Under the pieces are notes generated by a model. The model was not told the origin of the DNA, made no database searches, and saw only the letters and a program-made list of their open reading frames with translations. This document shows, piece after piece, positions 35,847-43,988 of a DNA stretch of 64,000 bases. Made by a program: the position numbers and the translations under genes. The stretch is from an uncultured Candidatus Saccharibacteria bacterium. Its GTDB lineage: Bacteria; Patescibacteriota; Saccharimonadia; Saccharimonadales; HK-STAS-PATE-42. Numbering within the stretch: position 1 is the stretch's first letter; every line of letters starts with the position of its first letter. The DNA is taken from contig CALMQB010000001.1 in the NCBI GenBank assembly GCA_937871805.1, positions 62,001 to 126,000 of the forward strand. Reading direction: 5' to 3'.

Positions 35847-36474
35847 AGTCTACCTCCCACTCAACCATTGAAGCATCTTTTTCTGGGTCTGATCCGCTAT
35901 TACGAATTATAACTTCACCAGTAATACGCGCTTCTTCCACTGCGCGCCTTAAAGGGGAATCGCCTTCCATCAGTACTTCGCCAAGACCCTCAGTGCATAA
36001 AGCCCCCTGCCCCAAAAGGCTTCTAAGAGCTTCGGGAGCTTCTTCTTGAGAATCAATAAAGGTATATTCACCCTCAACAGTGGCGTCACTACTAAACCCT
36101 CTAGGCTCAAGCTCAGTAGCATCAATCTCCACTGTTATAGCACCGCTATTTCCGGACCTGACTTCAAGATTAGCGCAATCTCCAGCACTCAACCCTAGAG
36201 ATCTTTGAACCGTACCAAAAGTACCGTCTCTAATATCATCGTTCGCTTCACCTCCAAAGCTAAAAGCCTCCATAGCCAACGTAGAATCCACTACCTCAGA
36301 ACAAAACGCTGCCTTAGCTTGAGTTTCTGCCATGCTTATATAGTGCTCATCCAAGGAGCTTTCTGGCAAATAGGGGGCACACACCCAAGCCCCGCCAGCA
36401 GCCACTACGGCAGCACAATACAAGTATATGCGTCTGCAACGCCAACCATTTTTAATATCCTTATATTTACCCAT
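35839..36474 (-). CDS. Membrane-anchored exported protein, 211 aa
   Basis: First gene of the exported-protein block. ATG 36474 is chosen (the frame extends to a TTG at 36480). The basic N-terminus, a membrane segment (IYLYCAAVVAAGGAWVCAPYL) and an acidic extracytoplasmic domain with four Cys (FCSEV, DCANL, LCTEG, VDCG) suggest two disulfides. No family recognised. The upstream region carries TTGATA at about 36560 on the minus strand as a possible -35. Confidence 0.65.
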   Translation of the reverse strand: MGKYKDIKNGWRCRRIYLYCAAVVAAGGAWVCAPYLPESSLDEHYISMAETQAKAAFCSEVVDSTLAMEAFSFGGEANDDIRDGTFGTVQRSLGLSAGDCANLEVRSGNSGAITVEIDATELEPRGFSSDATVEGEYTFIDSQEEAPEALRSLLGQGALCTEGLGEVLMEGDSPLRRAVEEARITGEVIIRNSGSDPEKDASMVEWEVDCG

Positions 36475-36645
36475 AATCAAATGCGATACAAAAAAGGGCC
36501 CTAGCTGTATGTTAAATTACAGTTTAAGACCCTCTCTATAAATTTTATATTAGTTATTGTATCAAATAAATTATAAAAAGTAAACCATTTATACAGAAGA
36601 GAATTTTAATAGGTGAGTTAGTATTTTTGTTAGACTTAGCCTAAC

Positions 36646-37083
36646 ATGCAAACACACTCTCAGGTCCTAAATAGAATAGTTCGGGCAAATTGCACATTCT
36701 GTAAAATAATTGCTGGCTCACTCCCCTCTCATAGAATATATGAAGATTCTTACTCCATCACAATTCTAAGTATCGACCCGCTATCAGATGGACATGCTCT
36801 TGTTATTCCCAAAAATCACACTCCAAAATTCTGGCAAATGGAAGATAAAGATGAGTACATAAACTTAATGCTCAATGCCCGTAAAGTTGCCAAGGCTCTA
36901 AATAAAACCTTCCACCCAGAACACATTCTAGAGCTCGCTGAAGGGCTAGACATCAACCACGTTCACATTCATATCATTCCCGCACAAAAAAGTTACTCAG
37001 AGCTTGCAAATGAACACAAATCAACAGATCTCGACCACGCCAAGCTCGCAGAACTAGCTAAACAGATCACCAAAAACCTCTAG
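36646..37083 (+). CDS. HIT-family nucleotide hydrolase/transferase
   Basis: CTFCKIIAGSLPSHRIYED opens a standard HIT fold. DGHALVIPKNHTPKF and the histidine triad HVHIHIIP (catalytic middle His) are intact. Members hydrolyse nucleoside phosphoramidates or dinucleotides such as AppppA. 145 aa, usual size. It lies at the right-hand flank of the exported-protein block, on the opposite strand. Confidence 0.92.
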   Translation: MQTHSQVLNRIVRANCTFCKIIAGSLPSHRIYEDSYSITILSIDPLSDGHALVIPKNHTPKFWQMEDKDEYINLMLNARKVAKALNKTFHPEHILELAEGLDINHVHIHIIPAQKSYSELANEHKSTDLDHAKLAELAKQITKNL

Positions 37084-37193
37084 TTGCCCTCACTCAAGTC
37101 TTCTAGCTCGTCAGGATTAGGACCGTCAGCCATACCTTTTCTTATTTCATCTAAACTTTTTGGGAGATCACCCGGCTTTTCTTTTCTTCCCAT
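37080..37193 (-). CDS. Small acidic ORF, 37 aa
   Basis: Begins MGRKEKPGDLPKSLDEIRKG and ends DELEDLSEGN, TAG. Its end overlaps the HIT gene stop by 4 bp. The KEKPGD stretch recurs near the N-terminus of the orphan protein at 60581-60928. No clear Shine-Dalgarno is visible, so expression is uncertain. Confidence 0.4.
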   Translation of the reverse strand: MGRKEKPGDLPKSLDEIRKGMADGPNPDELEDLSEGN

Positions 37194-37267
37194 AACTAAT
37201 TTCTTAAACTTACTTTATTAATTGTATAATTGTACTTACAAATCATTTTACACCATAATGTAACTAA

Positions 37268-37915
37268 ATGTCAATCACACATCCACTTCTCTCCCAACAT
37301 CAGCTCCTTTCAGAACAGGTTGAAGAAGACGAGCTCTCGACCATTCTCTACGAGTTGGAAGGGGTTCTAAAGCTAGGATTAAACGGCCACGTTTGTGAAT
37401 TTGGATGCTTCATTGGCACCACCTCACTTTTTTTGCAGCGAATTTTAATTACATTTAACTCAAAAACTAACTCAAAGAAAAAGCTCTACCTTTATGATTC
37501 TTTCGACGGACTACCGGAAAAAGTTTATCAAGATCAATCTGCTGCAGGAGTAGACTTCACCCAAGGTGAACTTTATGCCTCCAAGTCTCAGCTAAAACTC
37601 AACTTTAAAAAAGCCAATCTTCCAGTGCCCAAAATTAAAAAAGCTTGGTTTTCAAATCTCAAGCCAAAAGACATTCCCAATGAAGTTTGCTTTGTTTTCC
37701 TAGACGGAGACTTCTACTCTTCAATCTGGGACTCTTTAAAATTAATAAAAAATTCTGTTGTTGAGAGTGGAATAATAATCATCGACGACTATGAAAATCC
37801 GGCTCTGCCTGGAACAAAAACTGCAGTGAGCGAATTTCTTCAAGCAAATAAAAACTTCAAACTCAGAAAAATAACTCACTCCCTCGCTATTCTTAAAAAA
37901 GGATTAGCAGACTGA
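37268..37915 (+). CDS. TylF-like class I methyltransferase
   Basis: 215 aa. VCEFGCFIGTTSLFLQRIL replaces the usual SAM loop, then LYLYDSFDGLPEK, CFVFLDGDFYSSIWDSL and IIIIDDYENPALPGTKTAVSEFL, the order and metal-binding acidic residues of macrocin O-methyltransferase (TylF) relatives. It probably O-methylates a sugar or small molecule. Ends 1 bp before the convergent hpf stop. Confidence 0.82.
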   Translation: MSITHPLLSQHQLLSEQVEEDELSTILYELEGVLKLGLNGHVCEFGCFIGTTSLFLQRILITFNSKTNSKKKLYLYDSFDGLPEKVYQDQSAAGVDFTQGELYASKSQLKLNFKKANLPVPKIKKAWFSNLKPKDIPNEVCFVFLDGDFYSSIWDSLKLIKNSVVESGIIIIDDYENPALPGTKTAVSEFLQANKNFKLRKITHSLAILKKGLAD

Positions 37916-37918
37916 AAT

Positions 37919-38356
37919 TTAATCTTCAGATCTTTCGGCGTCCTCGTTACTCCTAAAAATACTTCTAAGTTTTTTCAGGCTCTTACCATCCATTTTTTTA
38001 TCAATATGGTGTTGAGTCTTATATTTTCTTATTTGACGAATCATTCGACTTTCTGCTCCATCAACAGCTGCATGCAAGCTTTTTGACCTGAAATTTGCGA
38101 CTAGAATTTTTTCGGGTAAGCTTAAGTTTATCTCTGCTCGAAAATTTTTACCTAAAGACTTTGCTCTACTTTCGCCTAGAATCACCTCCATCCTGGCACT
38201 CTTTTTTGCATGGCCAGGCAAGAATGATTCAATTTTTTTGAGTTTGGTCTCAATAATATTTAGTTCATTTTTATTTAAGGGCTTTCTTTGAGAGTTTTTT
38301 TCGCCCTGTTTGGTATTCTTTTTCTCTAAATCTTTAAAAGTTAAACTTAGTTGCAT
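37919..38356 (-). CDS. hpf: Ribosome hibernation promoting factor (short HPF/RaiA type)
   Basis: Stabilises idle ribosomes. The diagnostic second half reads FRAEINLSLPEKILVANFRS, then HAAVDGAESRMIRQIRKYKTQH, matching the HPF beta-alpha fold. The first ~30 residues are a Lys/Asn/Gln-rich region inserted after MQLSLTFKDLE. 145 aa with no long-HPF dimerisation domain. Confidence 0.8.
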   Translation of the reverse strand: MQLSLTFKDLEKKNTKQGEKNSQRKPLNKNELNIIETKLKKIESFLPGHAKKSARMEVILGESRAKSLGKNFRAEINLSLPEKILVANFRSKSLHAAVDGAESRMIRQIRKYKTQHHIDKKMDGKSLKKLRSIFRSNEDAERSED

Positions 38357-38439
38357 AAAAAAATATATCTCCTTTACTGAAAGCTTATTGCTCTCTAACT
38401 AAGATTATATCAATACTTTCAATCTGTTACTCAGGAATT

Positions 38440-39735
38440 TTAGATTACCTCTCTACCACCCATATAACCCCTCAAAGCCTCTGGGATTATAACATCACCA
38501 TCCTCGGTTTGGTAATTCTCAATTATCGCGATCAACGGCCTTTGAGAAAAAGCAGTTGCATCATTAGTGGCCGCAAGTTCAACTTTGCCAGAATTAAGCT
38601 TAACTTTTGTGTTCAATCTCCTAGTTTGAAAATCTCTCATGTAGTCCGCTGTATGGGTTTCTCGATATTTATCTTGCCCAGGCAACCAAGAATCCAGATC
38701 AACGCCCTTAGCATTTGGAGTTCCAATATCCGCCGTACACTTTTCCAAAATCCTAAAAGGAATTCCAAGTTTGCTCATCAGCCATTTCTGGACCTCCACC
38801 AAAAAAAGATGTTCCTGTTTACCGTTCTCTAAAGTTGTAAAACTTTCCATCTCTAACTTATCAAACTGATGTAAGCGAAAAATACCCTCTGCATCCTTTC
38901 CATATGTCCCAGCCTCTTTTCTAAAACTTGTTGAATATGCCAAGTATCTTTTTGGAAGTTCTTCCTCATTCAAAACTTCATCCATATGCATGTTACAGAC
39001 GCTATGTTCTGCGCTTGCGCCCAGCCAAGATTCCTCGTCTTCAATCTTATAAGTTTGTTCTTCTTTATTCAGTCTCGCAGCCTTCATAAAAGCTTCGGTT
39101 TTAATTACTACCGGTGGCATAACTAGCTCAAAGACATTTTTGGAAACATCAAGTTTAGCCTCATCAATAATTTCTTCTATAACTTTTGGATTAGTCAAAG
39201 AATCCATCCCAAACATAATCATCGCCCAGTGCAAACGAGCAAGATCACCCTTCACATAGGCAAAGCGTGCTCCAGAGACTTTCGCCGCACGCTCTTTATC
39301 TATCCAGCCTTTAGCTTGGGCAATTTCCCAATGATTCTTAGGCTTAAACTTAAATTCTGGCTTTTGCCCAAAATGCTCTTTCGCGACATTATCTTCTTCA
39401 CTCTTTCCGACAGGAACTTCCGGTTCCGGAATATTCGGAACTTTATACATCAATTCTTGCCACTCATCTTCTAGCGGCTTAAGTTTAACTTCCAACTCTG
39501 TAGTCTCTTCCTTAAGTTCTTTGCCAAGCTTGATTTGATCTTCACTTGGCTTAGCACCCTTCATTCCGTCCGCATTCTGATTGCGCCTCGCTCGAAGCAC
39601 ATCCAACTCTTGCTTAAGTTTAAGCACCTCTCCATCAATATTCATCAATCGATCAATGTTGACTTCCACATTTTTATTTTTAGCAGCCTCTTTTACTAGC
39701 TCAGGATTTTCGCGAATAAGTTTAATATCTAACAT
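38440..39735 (-). CDS. serS: Seryl-tRNA synthetase
   Basis: A class II synthetase. MLDIKLIRENPELVKEAAKNK starts the N-terminal coiled-coil arm, followed by motif 2 (YLAYSTSFRKEAG...IFRLHQFDKLEMESF) and motif 3 near the end. 431 aa from ATG 39735. The upstream ATG at 39744 overlaps the -10 box, so it cannot be translated from this promoter; ATG 39735 lies 7 nt after the box and implies a leaderless mRNA. Confidence 0.95.
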   Translation of the reverse strand: MLDIKLIRENPELVKEAAKNKNVEVNIDRLMNIDGEVLKLKQELDVLRARRNQNADGMKGAKPSEDQIKLGKELKEETTELEVKLKPLEDEWQELMYKVPNIPEPEVPVGKSEEDNVAKEHFGQKPEFKFKPKNHWEIAQAKGWIDKERAAKVSGARFAYVKGDLARLHWAMIMFGMDSLTNPKVIEEIIDEAKLDVSKNVFELVMPPVVIKTEAFMKAARLNKEEQTYKIEDEESWLGASAEHSVCNMHMDEVLNEEELPKRYLAYSTSFRKEAGTYGKDAEGIFRLHQFDKLEMESFTTLENGKQEHLFLVEVQKWLMSKLGIPFRILEKCTADIGTPNAKGVDLDSWLPGQDKYRETHTADYMRDFQTRRLNTKVKLNSGKVELAATNDATAFSQRPLIAIIENYQTEDGDVIIPEALRGYMGGREVI

Positions 39736-39751
39736 AAACTCCATTATACCA
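39736..39751 (-). promoter_or_regulatory. Extended -10 promoter giving a leaderless serS mRNA
   Basis: On the minus strand TGGTATAAT (TATAAT at 39748-39743) is followed by 7 nt and ATG 39735. The predicted start site falls on or next to the start codon. No good -35 is seen, as is usual for extended -10 promoters. Confidence 0.6.
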
Positions 39752-39809
39752 CCAGTTAAATTAGCCGAACTATTGACTTTATAGATAGGTTTATGCTGAT
39801 GTTAACAAC

Positions 39810-40139
39810 ATGAATAGACCAAATCAAACAGCACCTCCTTCAATCCCCTTTGTAACAGAAGATACTCTGAGAGCATACGCCGACAGCACTAATGCAGTTG
39901 GTAACGCCACCCTAGGAAAGCCTCCAGAAACTGCCGAAAACTTAGCACTCAGTAATCCACATTTAATGATGTTCTTAGCAAATTTGGCAAGAGACTTGGC
40001 TACGATTGCTCATGATAAAAGTCCAGGATTAACCGCAGGAGAAATGGGCGTATACCTTGCCAAAAGAATCTTCCCAGAGGGCTTCGCCATTCTTCAAGCA
40101 CAGATGGATTGGGATGCAACAGAAACTACAGCCTCTTAG
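39810..40139 (+). CDS. Hypothetical protein, 109 aa
   Basis: Pro/Ser/Thr-rich N-terminus (MNRPNQTAPPSIPFVTED) and helical remainder (HLMMFLANLARDLATIAHD), no signal peptide. Its opening resembles that of the interrupted gene at 44782-45135 (MNRPKQN). It is followed 11 bp later by another orphan gene in the same direction. No family recognised. Confidence 0.55.
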   Translation: MNRPNQTAPPSIPFVTEDTLRAYADSTNAVGNATLGKPPETAENLALSNPHLMMFLANLARDLATIAHDKSPGLTAGEMGVYLAKRIFPEGFAILQAQMDWDATETTAS

Positions 40140-40150
40140 TTGGCCAAGGT

Positions 40151-40402
40151 ATGGCAGAGATAGATACTCCAAAGGTACCAAAAACTGGGACTTACCTAGA
40201 CGAGCTCGACCCAAGCGAAGTCGATTTAAAGTTCTATCATGCAACTAAACATCTCACCACAGAAGAAGCTCTTCAACTCATCTTTCAGGGTGATTCTAAG
40301 TTAAACTTAAAAGATCCAGAGCTATCTCAGAAAGTACACGAAACTATGGAAATGCTAGCGAACCTAACATGCGGAATAGATGTGAACAGACCCAAAAACT
40401 AA
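40151..40402 (+). CDS. Hypothetical protein, 83 aa
   Basis: ATG 40151 (MAEIDTPKVPKTGTYLDELD) with AAGG just upstream is preferred to the longer frame overlapping the preceding gene. Acidic and helical, with one Cys. A 10-mer copy (40301) encodes part of KLNLKDP. Converges on the Cas4-like nuclease gene with a 4-bp overlap. Unrecognised. Confidence 0.55.
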   Translation: MAEIDTPKVPKTGTYLDELDPSEVDLKFYHATKHLTTEEALQLIFQGDSKLNLKDPELSQKVHETMEMLANLTCGIDVNRPKN

Positions 40403-41154
40403 CTGCTCCAGCTCAACTTAAGTCGTTCACCTGCATATTTGCAATATTCACAGCTTGGCCCAAATTTTGGCATTTCCTCACTTTCTAAACACACCTTAAG
40501 CTTAACTAGTGTTGGCTCAACCCAACTGTCATCACCTTTATAGCTAATCAATTTAGTATTAAATTTAACAATGTCAAAAAAGCCATCTGCACCGCTATCT
40601 CCATTGGCATAAACAAAGTAACCCATGTCACTAACCTTAAAGCCAATTTGCCTAAGCAGCCACTGGTAAGTCTCCATCTGTCTTTTATAGCCAATCTGCC
40701 ATGGAGCATCCAGCGTCACCTCTCCTTTTTTGGAGGTCGACTTATAATCCACAACCATCAATTCTTCGGCTTCATTAACCCAAACATCATCCACTGCTCC
40801 AAAAATGATTAAATTTAATTTTTGATCAAAATATTGAATCCCAGTAAAGTTTTCTCGCCAAGTTTCAATATCTTCATGCTCAAATGGAATCACACCTAAC
40901 AAATCATTGTCGAGCATTATCGGATGTGGCTTTTGATCTTTTCTGTAGACGTCAAACTCCCTTTTTAAAAGTTCGTCAATCGCCGAGTTTATGTTGAACG
41001 GAAAGCCTCTCGGCCTCTTGATATCTTTTCTAGTTTCCAGCCAAAAGCATCGCTCACAATTTAAGAACAAATCAATTTTAGATCGCGAAATTCGAAATGG
41101 ATCAACCCTCTCAATATCAAAAACACCTCGATACCCAATTTGCTTGTTATTCAT
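40399..41154 (-). CDS. Cas4/RecB-like PD-(D/E)XK nuclease
   Basis: 251 aa. FGAVDDVWV and LMVVDYKSTS give the D...(D/E)xK catalytic core; QMETYQWLL is the usual QxxxY. Cys residues at the N-terminus (FLNCERCFW) and near the end (SCEYCKYAG) are placed like the Fe-S ligands of Cas4/AddB-type nucleases. No CRISPR or cas genes are nearby, so a stand-alone repair or defence nuclease is likely. It starts 4 bp inside the end of the kinase gene. Confidence 0.75.
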   Translation of the reverse strand: MNNKQIGYRGVFDIERVDPFRISRSKIDLFLNCERCFWLETRKDIKRPRGFPFNINSAIDELLKREFDVYRKDQKPHPIMLDNDLLGVIPFEHEDIETWRENFTGIQYFDQKLNLIIFGAVDDVWVNEAEELMVVDYKSTSKKGEVTLDAPWQIGYKRQMETYQWLLRQIGFKVSDMGYFVYANGDSGADGFFDIVKFNTKLISYKGDDSWVEPTLVKLKVCLESEEMPKFGPSCEYCKYAGERLKLSWSS

Positions 41155-42044
41155 ACAATCTCCTTCTTTAAAGTTCTATACAACCTTAAGCATCTAGGAG
41201 GATCTTCAGTCAGACCATTATCCATGCCCCAGAAATAATAATCAACCGCTCTAATTATCGTCCACTCTATTGCCTTTTTCCTGTCCAAATTACCCGAATT
41301 AACTATTCTTACAAGATGCTCTATTATCTCATTGTCCTTAAGCTCATCGATTCTGCTCCACATAAGTTCAGGTACGCTAAACTCTAAATCCCCCAACATC
41401 GGCTTAGGATCAATTGCCTTCCATTCACCGCTCTTAGACTTGAGAATATTCAAATATCCGATATCTCCGTGTGACAATAAATTATCCACACCTTTTCTTC
41501 TCCTAGAGATTAGCTTATTTATGAACTCCCAATCAAAATCAGACCCATTTAAATCTAAGCTGCACTGAGCAAAACTTGAATCAATATCATTGAGTCTTTC
41601 GGCAAGTTTAGGAAAATCATAGCCGGATTTAACTCCTAGCTTTTTTATAAGTCTACCCGCTTCAATCCCCGCCTGCTTAATATTGATATCTTCAAGTGAT
41701 TCTGAGCTTAACCTCTCCATCAAAGAACTATGAGTTGAAGAGTCATAATCTAAAAGCCTCACAGCCCCATCACCATCCCAAATTTTCAAAGCAGCATTCT
41801 CAGACTTAGTAAGATTATCAAACCAACTAATCTTGAGAACTAAGTCTTCACCACCTCTTGATACAAAAAACACCAACCCCATTGCACCATGCAAAGGGTT
41901 ACTGCTTTTCAGCTCAAGCCCCCAGTCGTCCAACTTCTTAGAAAGAATATTTGGGATGTCCTCCAGCCAGCTCTCTGCCTCTCTCCCAAAACGTTCAATC
42001 AGGCTTTTTGAAAAATCATCTGGCATCTCTATAAGTTTTTGCAT
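41151..42044 (-). CDS. Aminoglycoside O-phosphotransferase-like kinase (APH(6) type)
   Basis: 297 aa. LLSHGDIGYLNILKSKSGEW contains the kinase HGD catalytic loop, and AIDPKPMLGDLEFSVPELMW is the DPK motif of the streptomycin 6-kinase/hydroxyurea resistance family. LVLKISWF carries the ATP-binding Lys. Substrate unknown. A TAGAAT box followed by AAGTTTACATT lies close before ATG 42044, giving another short-leader start. Confidence 0.72.
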   Translation of the reverse strand: MQKLIEMPDDFSKSLIERFGREAESWLEDIPNILSKKLDDWGLELKSSNPLHGAMGLVFFVSRGGEDLVLKISWFDNLTKSENAALKIWDGDGAVRLLDYDSSTHSSLMERLSSESLEDINIKQAGIEAGRLIKKLGVKSGYDFPKLAERLNDIDSSFAQCSLDLNGSDFDWEFINKLISRRRKGVDNLLSHGDIGYLNILKSKSGEWKAIDPKPMLGDLEFSVPELMWSRIDELKDNEIIEHLVRIVNSGNLDRKKAIEWTIIRAVDYYFWGMDNGLTEDPPRCLRLYRTLKKEIV

Positions 42045-42068
42045 AATGTAAACTTATTCTACCAAAAA

Positions 42069-43397
42069 CTATTGCTCTGAGTTTTCCAAGATGACCAGAC
42101 TTTCTATATGTGGAGTCCGCGGAAAAAAGTTATAGCCACGATTAAACTTGATCTTGTACCCGGCCTCTAGGAGCAGACCGACATCTCGAGCTTGCGTCAC
42201 TGGGTTACAGCTCAAATAAATTAATTTCTTTGGCTTGACCTCTATGATTTTCTGAGTAACTTTTTTATGCAGCCCAGCCCTTGGAGGGTCAACGACCAAA
42301 ACAGAATTTTGTTCAATTTCTTCTAGCAAATCCTCCGCAGCACCACAAAAAACACTCGCCTTGTTTAAGCCCAGCCTGGCTAAGTTTTGCTGAGCCTTCT
42401 CTGCGCTCTCTTTGCTAATCTCGACAATCTTTAATTGGTTATCATTCCCAGCCAAAAGAATTCCGATGCTCCCTACTCCACCATAAAAATCTATAATTTT
42501 AGAGTCTTCTGAATCTAAGTTAAGCTTAATGTCTTCAATAACTTTCTCAAAAAGATCAATATTTACTTGGAAGAACGAGTTTACGTCATAACCAATATCA
42601 ACTCCACAGACCTGATCTTTAAGTTTAAGCTCACCCTTTCTCCAGAGTTCAGAAGTTATAACTGAAGCTGGAGATTTCGGATTAGAATAGTAGCAAACTA
42701 GCCCTTCCAGGGCTTCAGGAAGCTCTAACTCCAGGAAGTCTTCAGCTTTCACAAATAAAGCTCCCGCGCAGCCTCCGAATCCATCTGAACGCAGCACCAG
42801 GCTCTTCAGCTTGCCCGCGAATATCTGCTTCTCGTTAAGAAGCCCGACCAAAGACTTACCCGCCTTATTGATAGCATCACTTGCCAACGCACTACTTTTA
42901 AGCTTAATTTTCTGACCAGAACCTCTTTTATGAAGTGCTAAAGATATTCCATCCTCATCCCCCCAAAAAGCATATTCCATTTTATTTCTGTAGCCATATC
43001 CAGCATTTTTATCACTAGAAATAAGTTCTGAATCTTTCAACTCTAGACCTAGCTCATGCTTAAAAGTCTGTTCTAGAAGTTCGGCCTTAACTTGATTTTC
43101 ATAACCTAAAGATAAAATCTGCCAAGGACTAGTGCTCAAATATTCCTCGGGCTCTATTGGCTCAATCCTATTCTCAGATTTAAGTTTAACCTTCTCAACG
43201 AGCGCATCCAGCACTCCCCTTTTAGATTTAAGAACTTGCACATCGACGATCTCTCCAGCAATTCCACCCCACACAAAAATTGGCTTACCTTCTACCGTAT
43301 ATCCTAAAGCTTGTCCACCATTAACAAATTTCTCCAACTTCAAGTCTTCAATTAAGTACGGCTCAAACTTCTTTTTATTTCTACTTTTTCTACTCAT
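42069..43397 (-). CDS. 23S rRNA m5U methyltransferase (RlmD/TrmA family)
   Basis: 442 aa. An N-terminal TRAM-like segment (FVNGGQALGYTVEGKPIFVWG) precedes a SAM methyltransferase with FFQVN, IIDFYGGVGSIGILLAG, VVDPPRAGLHKKV and LIYLSCNPVTQARD (catalytic Cys). The 4-Cys iron-sulfur motif of E. coli RlmD is not seen, so it may be RlmCD-like. The start follows the GTTAAACTTAAGTTAA element. Confidence 0.88.
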   Translation of the reverse strand: MSRKSRNKKKFEPYLIEDLKLEKFVNGGQALGYTVEGKPIFVWGGIAGEIVDVQVLKSKRGVLDALVEKVKLKSENRIEPIEPEEYLSTSPWQILSLGYENQVKAELLEQTFKHELGLELKDSELISSDKNAGYGYRNKMEYAFWGDEDGISLALHKRGSGQKIKLKSSALASDAINKAGKSLVGLLNEKQIFAGKLKSLVLRSDGFGGCAGALFVKAEDFLELELPEALEGLVCYYSNPKSPASVITSELWRKGELKLKDQVCGVDIGYDVNSFFQVNIDLFEKVIEDIKLNLDSEDSKIIDFYGGVGSIGILLAGNDNQLKIVEISKESAEKAQQNLARLGLNKASVFCGAAEDLLEEIEQNSVLVVDPPRAGLHKKVTQKIIEVKPKKLIYLSCNPVTQARDVGLLLEAGYKIKFNRGYNFFPRTPHIESLVILENSEQ

Positions 43398-43449
43398 TAA
43401 CTTAAGTTTAACAGATTAAGTAATCTGAAGTGATCCAGAAAGCGCAAAA

Positions 43450-43471
43450 AACCCTACACTTCTGTAGGGTT
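43450..43471. terminator. Strong hairpin terminator (TTTTTT on the minus strand)
   Basis: AACCCTACA/TGTAGGGTT (43450-43458 with 43463-43471) with a 4-nt loop. The T-run on the minus strand ends the transcript coming from the mraZ side; the plus side also has TTTT. Confidence 0.9.
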
Positions 43472-43495
43472 TTAAATTTAAGCTAGGTTATCTCA

Positions 43496-43937
43496 AATAT
43501 TATTATCGAACAATCAGCATTTTTGTTTTTGTTTTTTTGTTTTAATTCAGACATACCTTAAGTTTAAAGTTACGTTAGAAGATGTTGACCTTAGAGGCTA
43601 TTTTGAGAGTTTTAAGTAAAACTCATTTGTAAATGCCTCGATCTAACTAGAAGTGTTAAAACACATCAAGTTTTGGTCACCATACCTCTAGCTTTAAACA
43701 GCTGCCTGATAGAGAAACTTATGTGAAGTGAGAGATTTTATATGTTTTAGAACTAAACTTGAACTTAACAAGTTGCTTGTACGTGAAGCCTTTGCGAGTT
43801 AAAAAGATAACTTTTTGTGACTCCAGGCATTATTCAAGCTCCAAGTTTTGCTATAAGGCTAGCTCTATTTTTGTACAAAGGTTTTTTTAAGTGGTTTCCT
43901 TCAAATTTTCCACCGCTGATTGTTCGATAGCAATATT
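43496..43937 (-). ncRNA. Candidate ~440-nt structured RNA between mraZ and the RlmD-like gene
   Basis: A 23-bp end-to-end helix (43496-43518 with 43915-43937, two mismatched positions) encloses ~400 nt with no ORF. Inside, the minus-strand RNA has GAGTTTT/AAAACTC (43607-43624) nested in GAGGC/GCCTC. Further hairpins are AGTTA/TAACT, ACAAG/CTTGT, GTGTT/AACAC, and GCCT-GAGT pairing with ACTC-AGGC. A terminator lies 25 nt beyond the 3' arm. It lacks RNase P, tmRNA and 6S signatures. Strand is inferred from the terminator. A MITE with 23-bp terminal inverted repeats is the main alternative. Confidence 0.5.
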
Positions 43938-43988
43938 CAAAAGATAAATTTCTGTATCTTCTGTGTCTGTTACCAAAAATCTATTTAC

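Noticed and set aside
43496-43937. RNase P RNA or tmRNA as identity of the large structured RNA
   Set aside because: Neither the GAGGAAAGTCC / ACAGA..GCTTA cores of RNase P nor a tRNA-Ala-like end with a tag ORF can be found on either strand.
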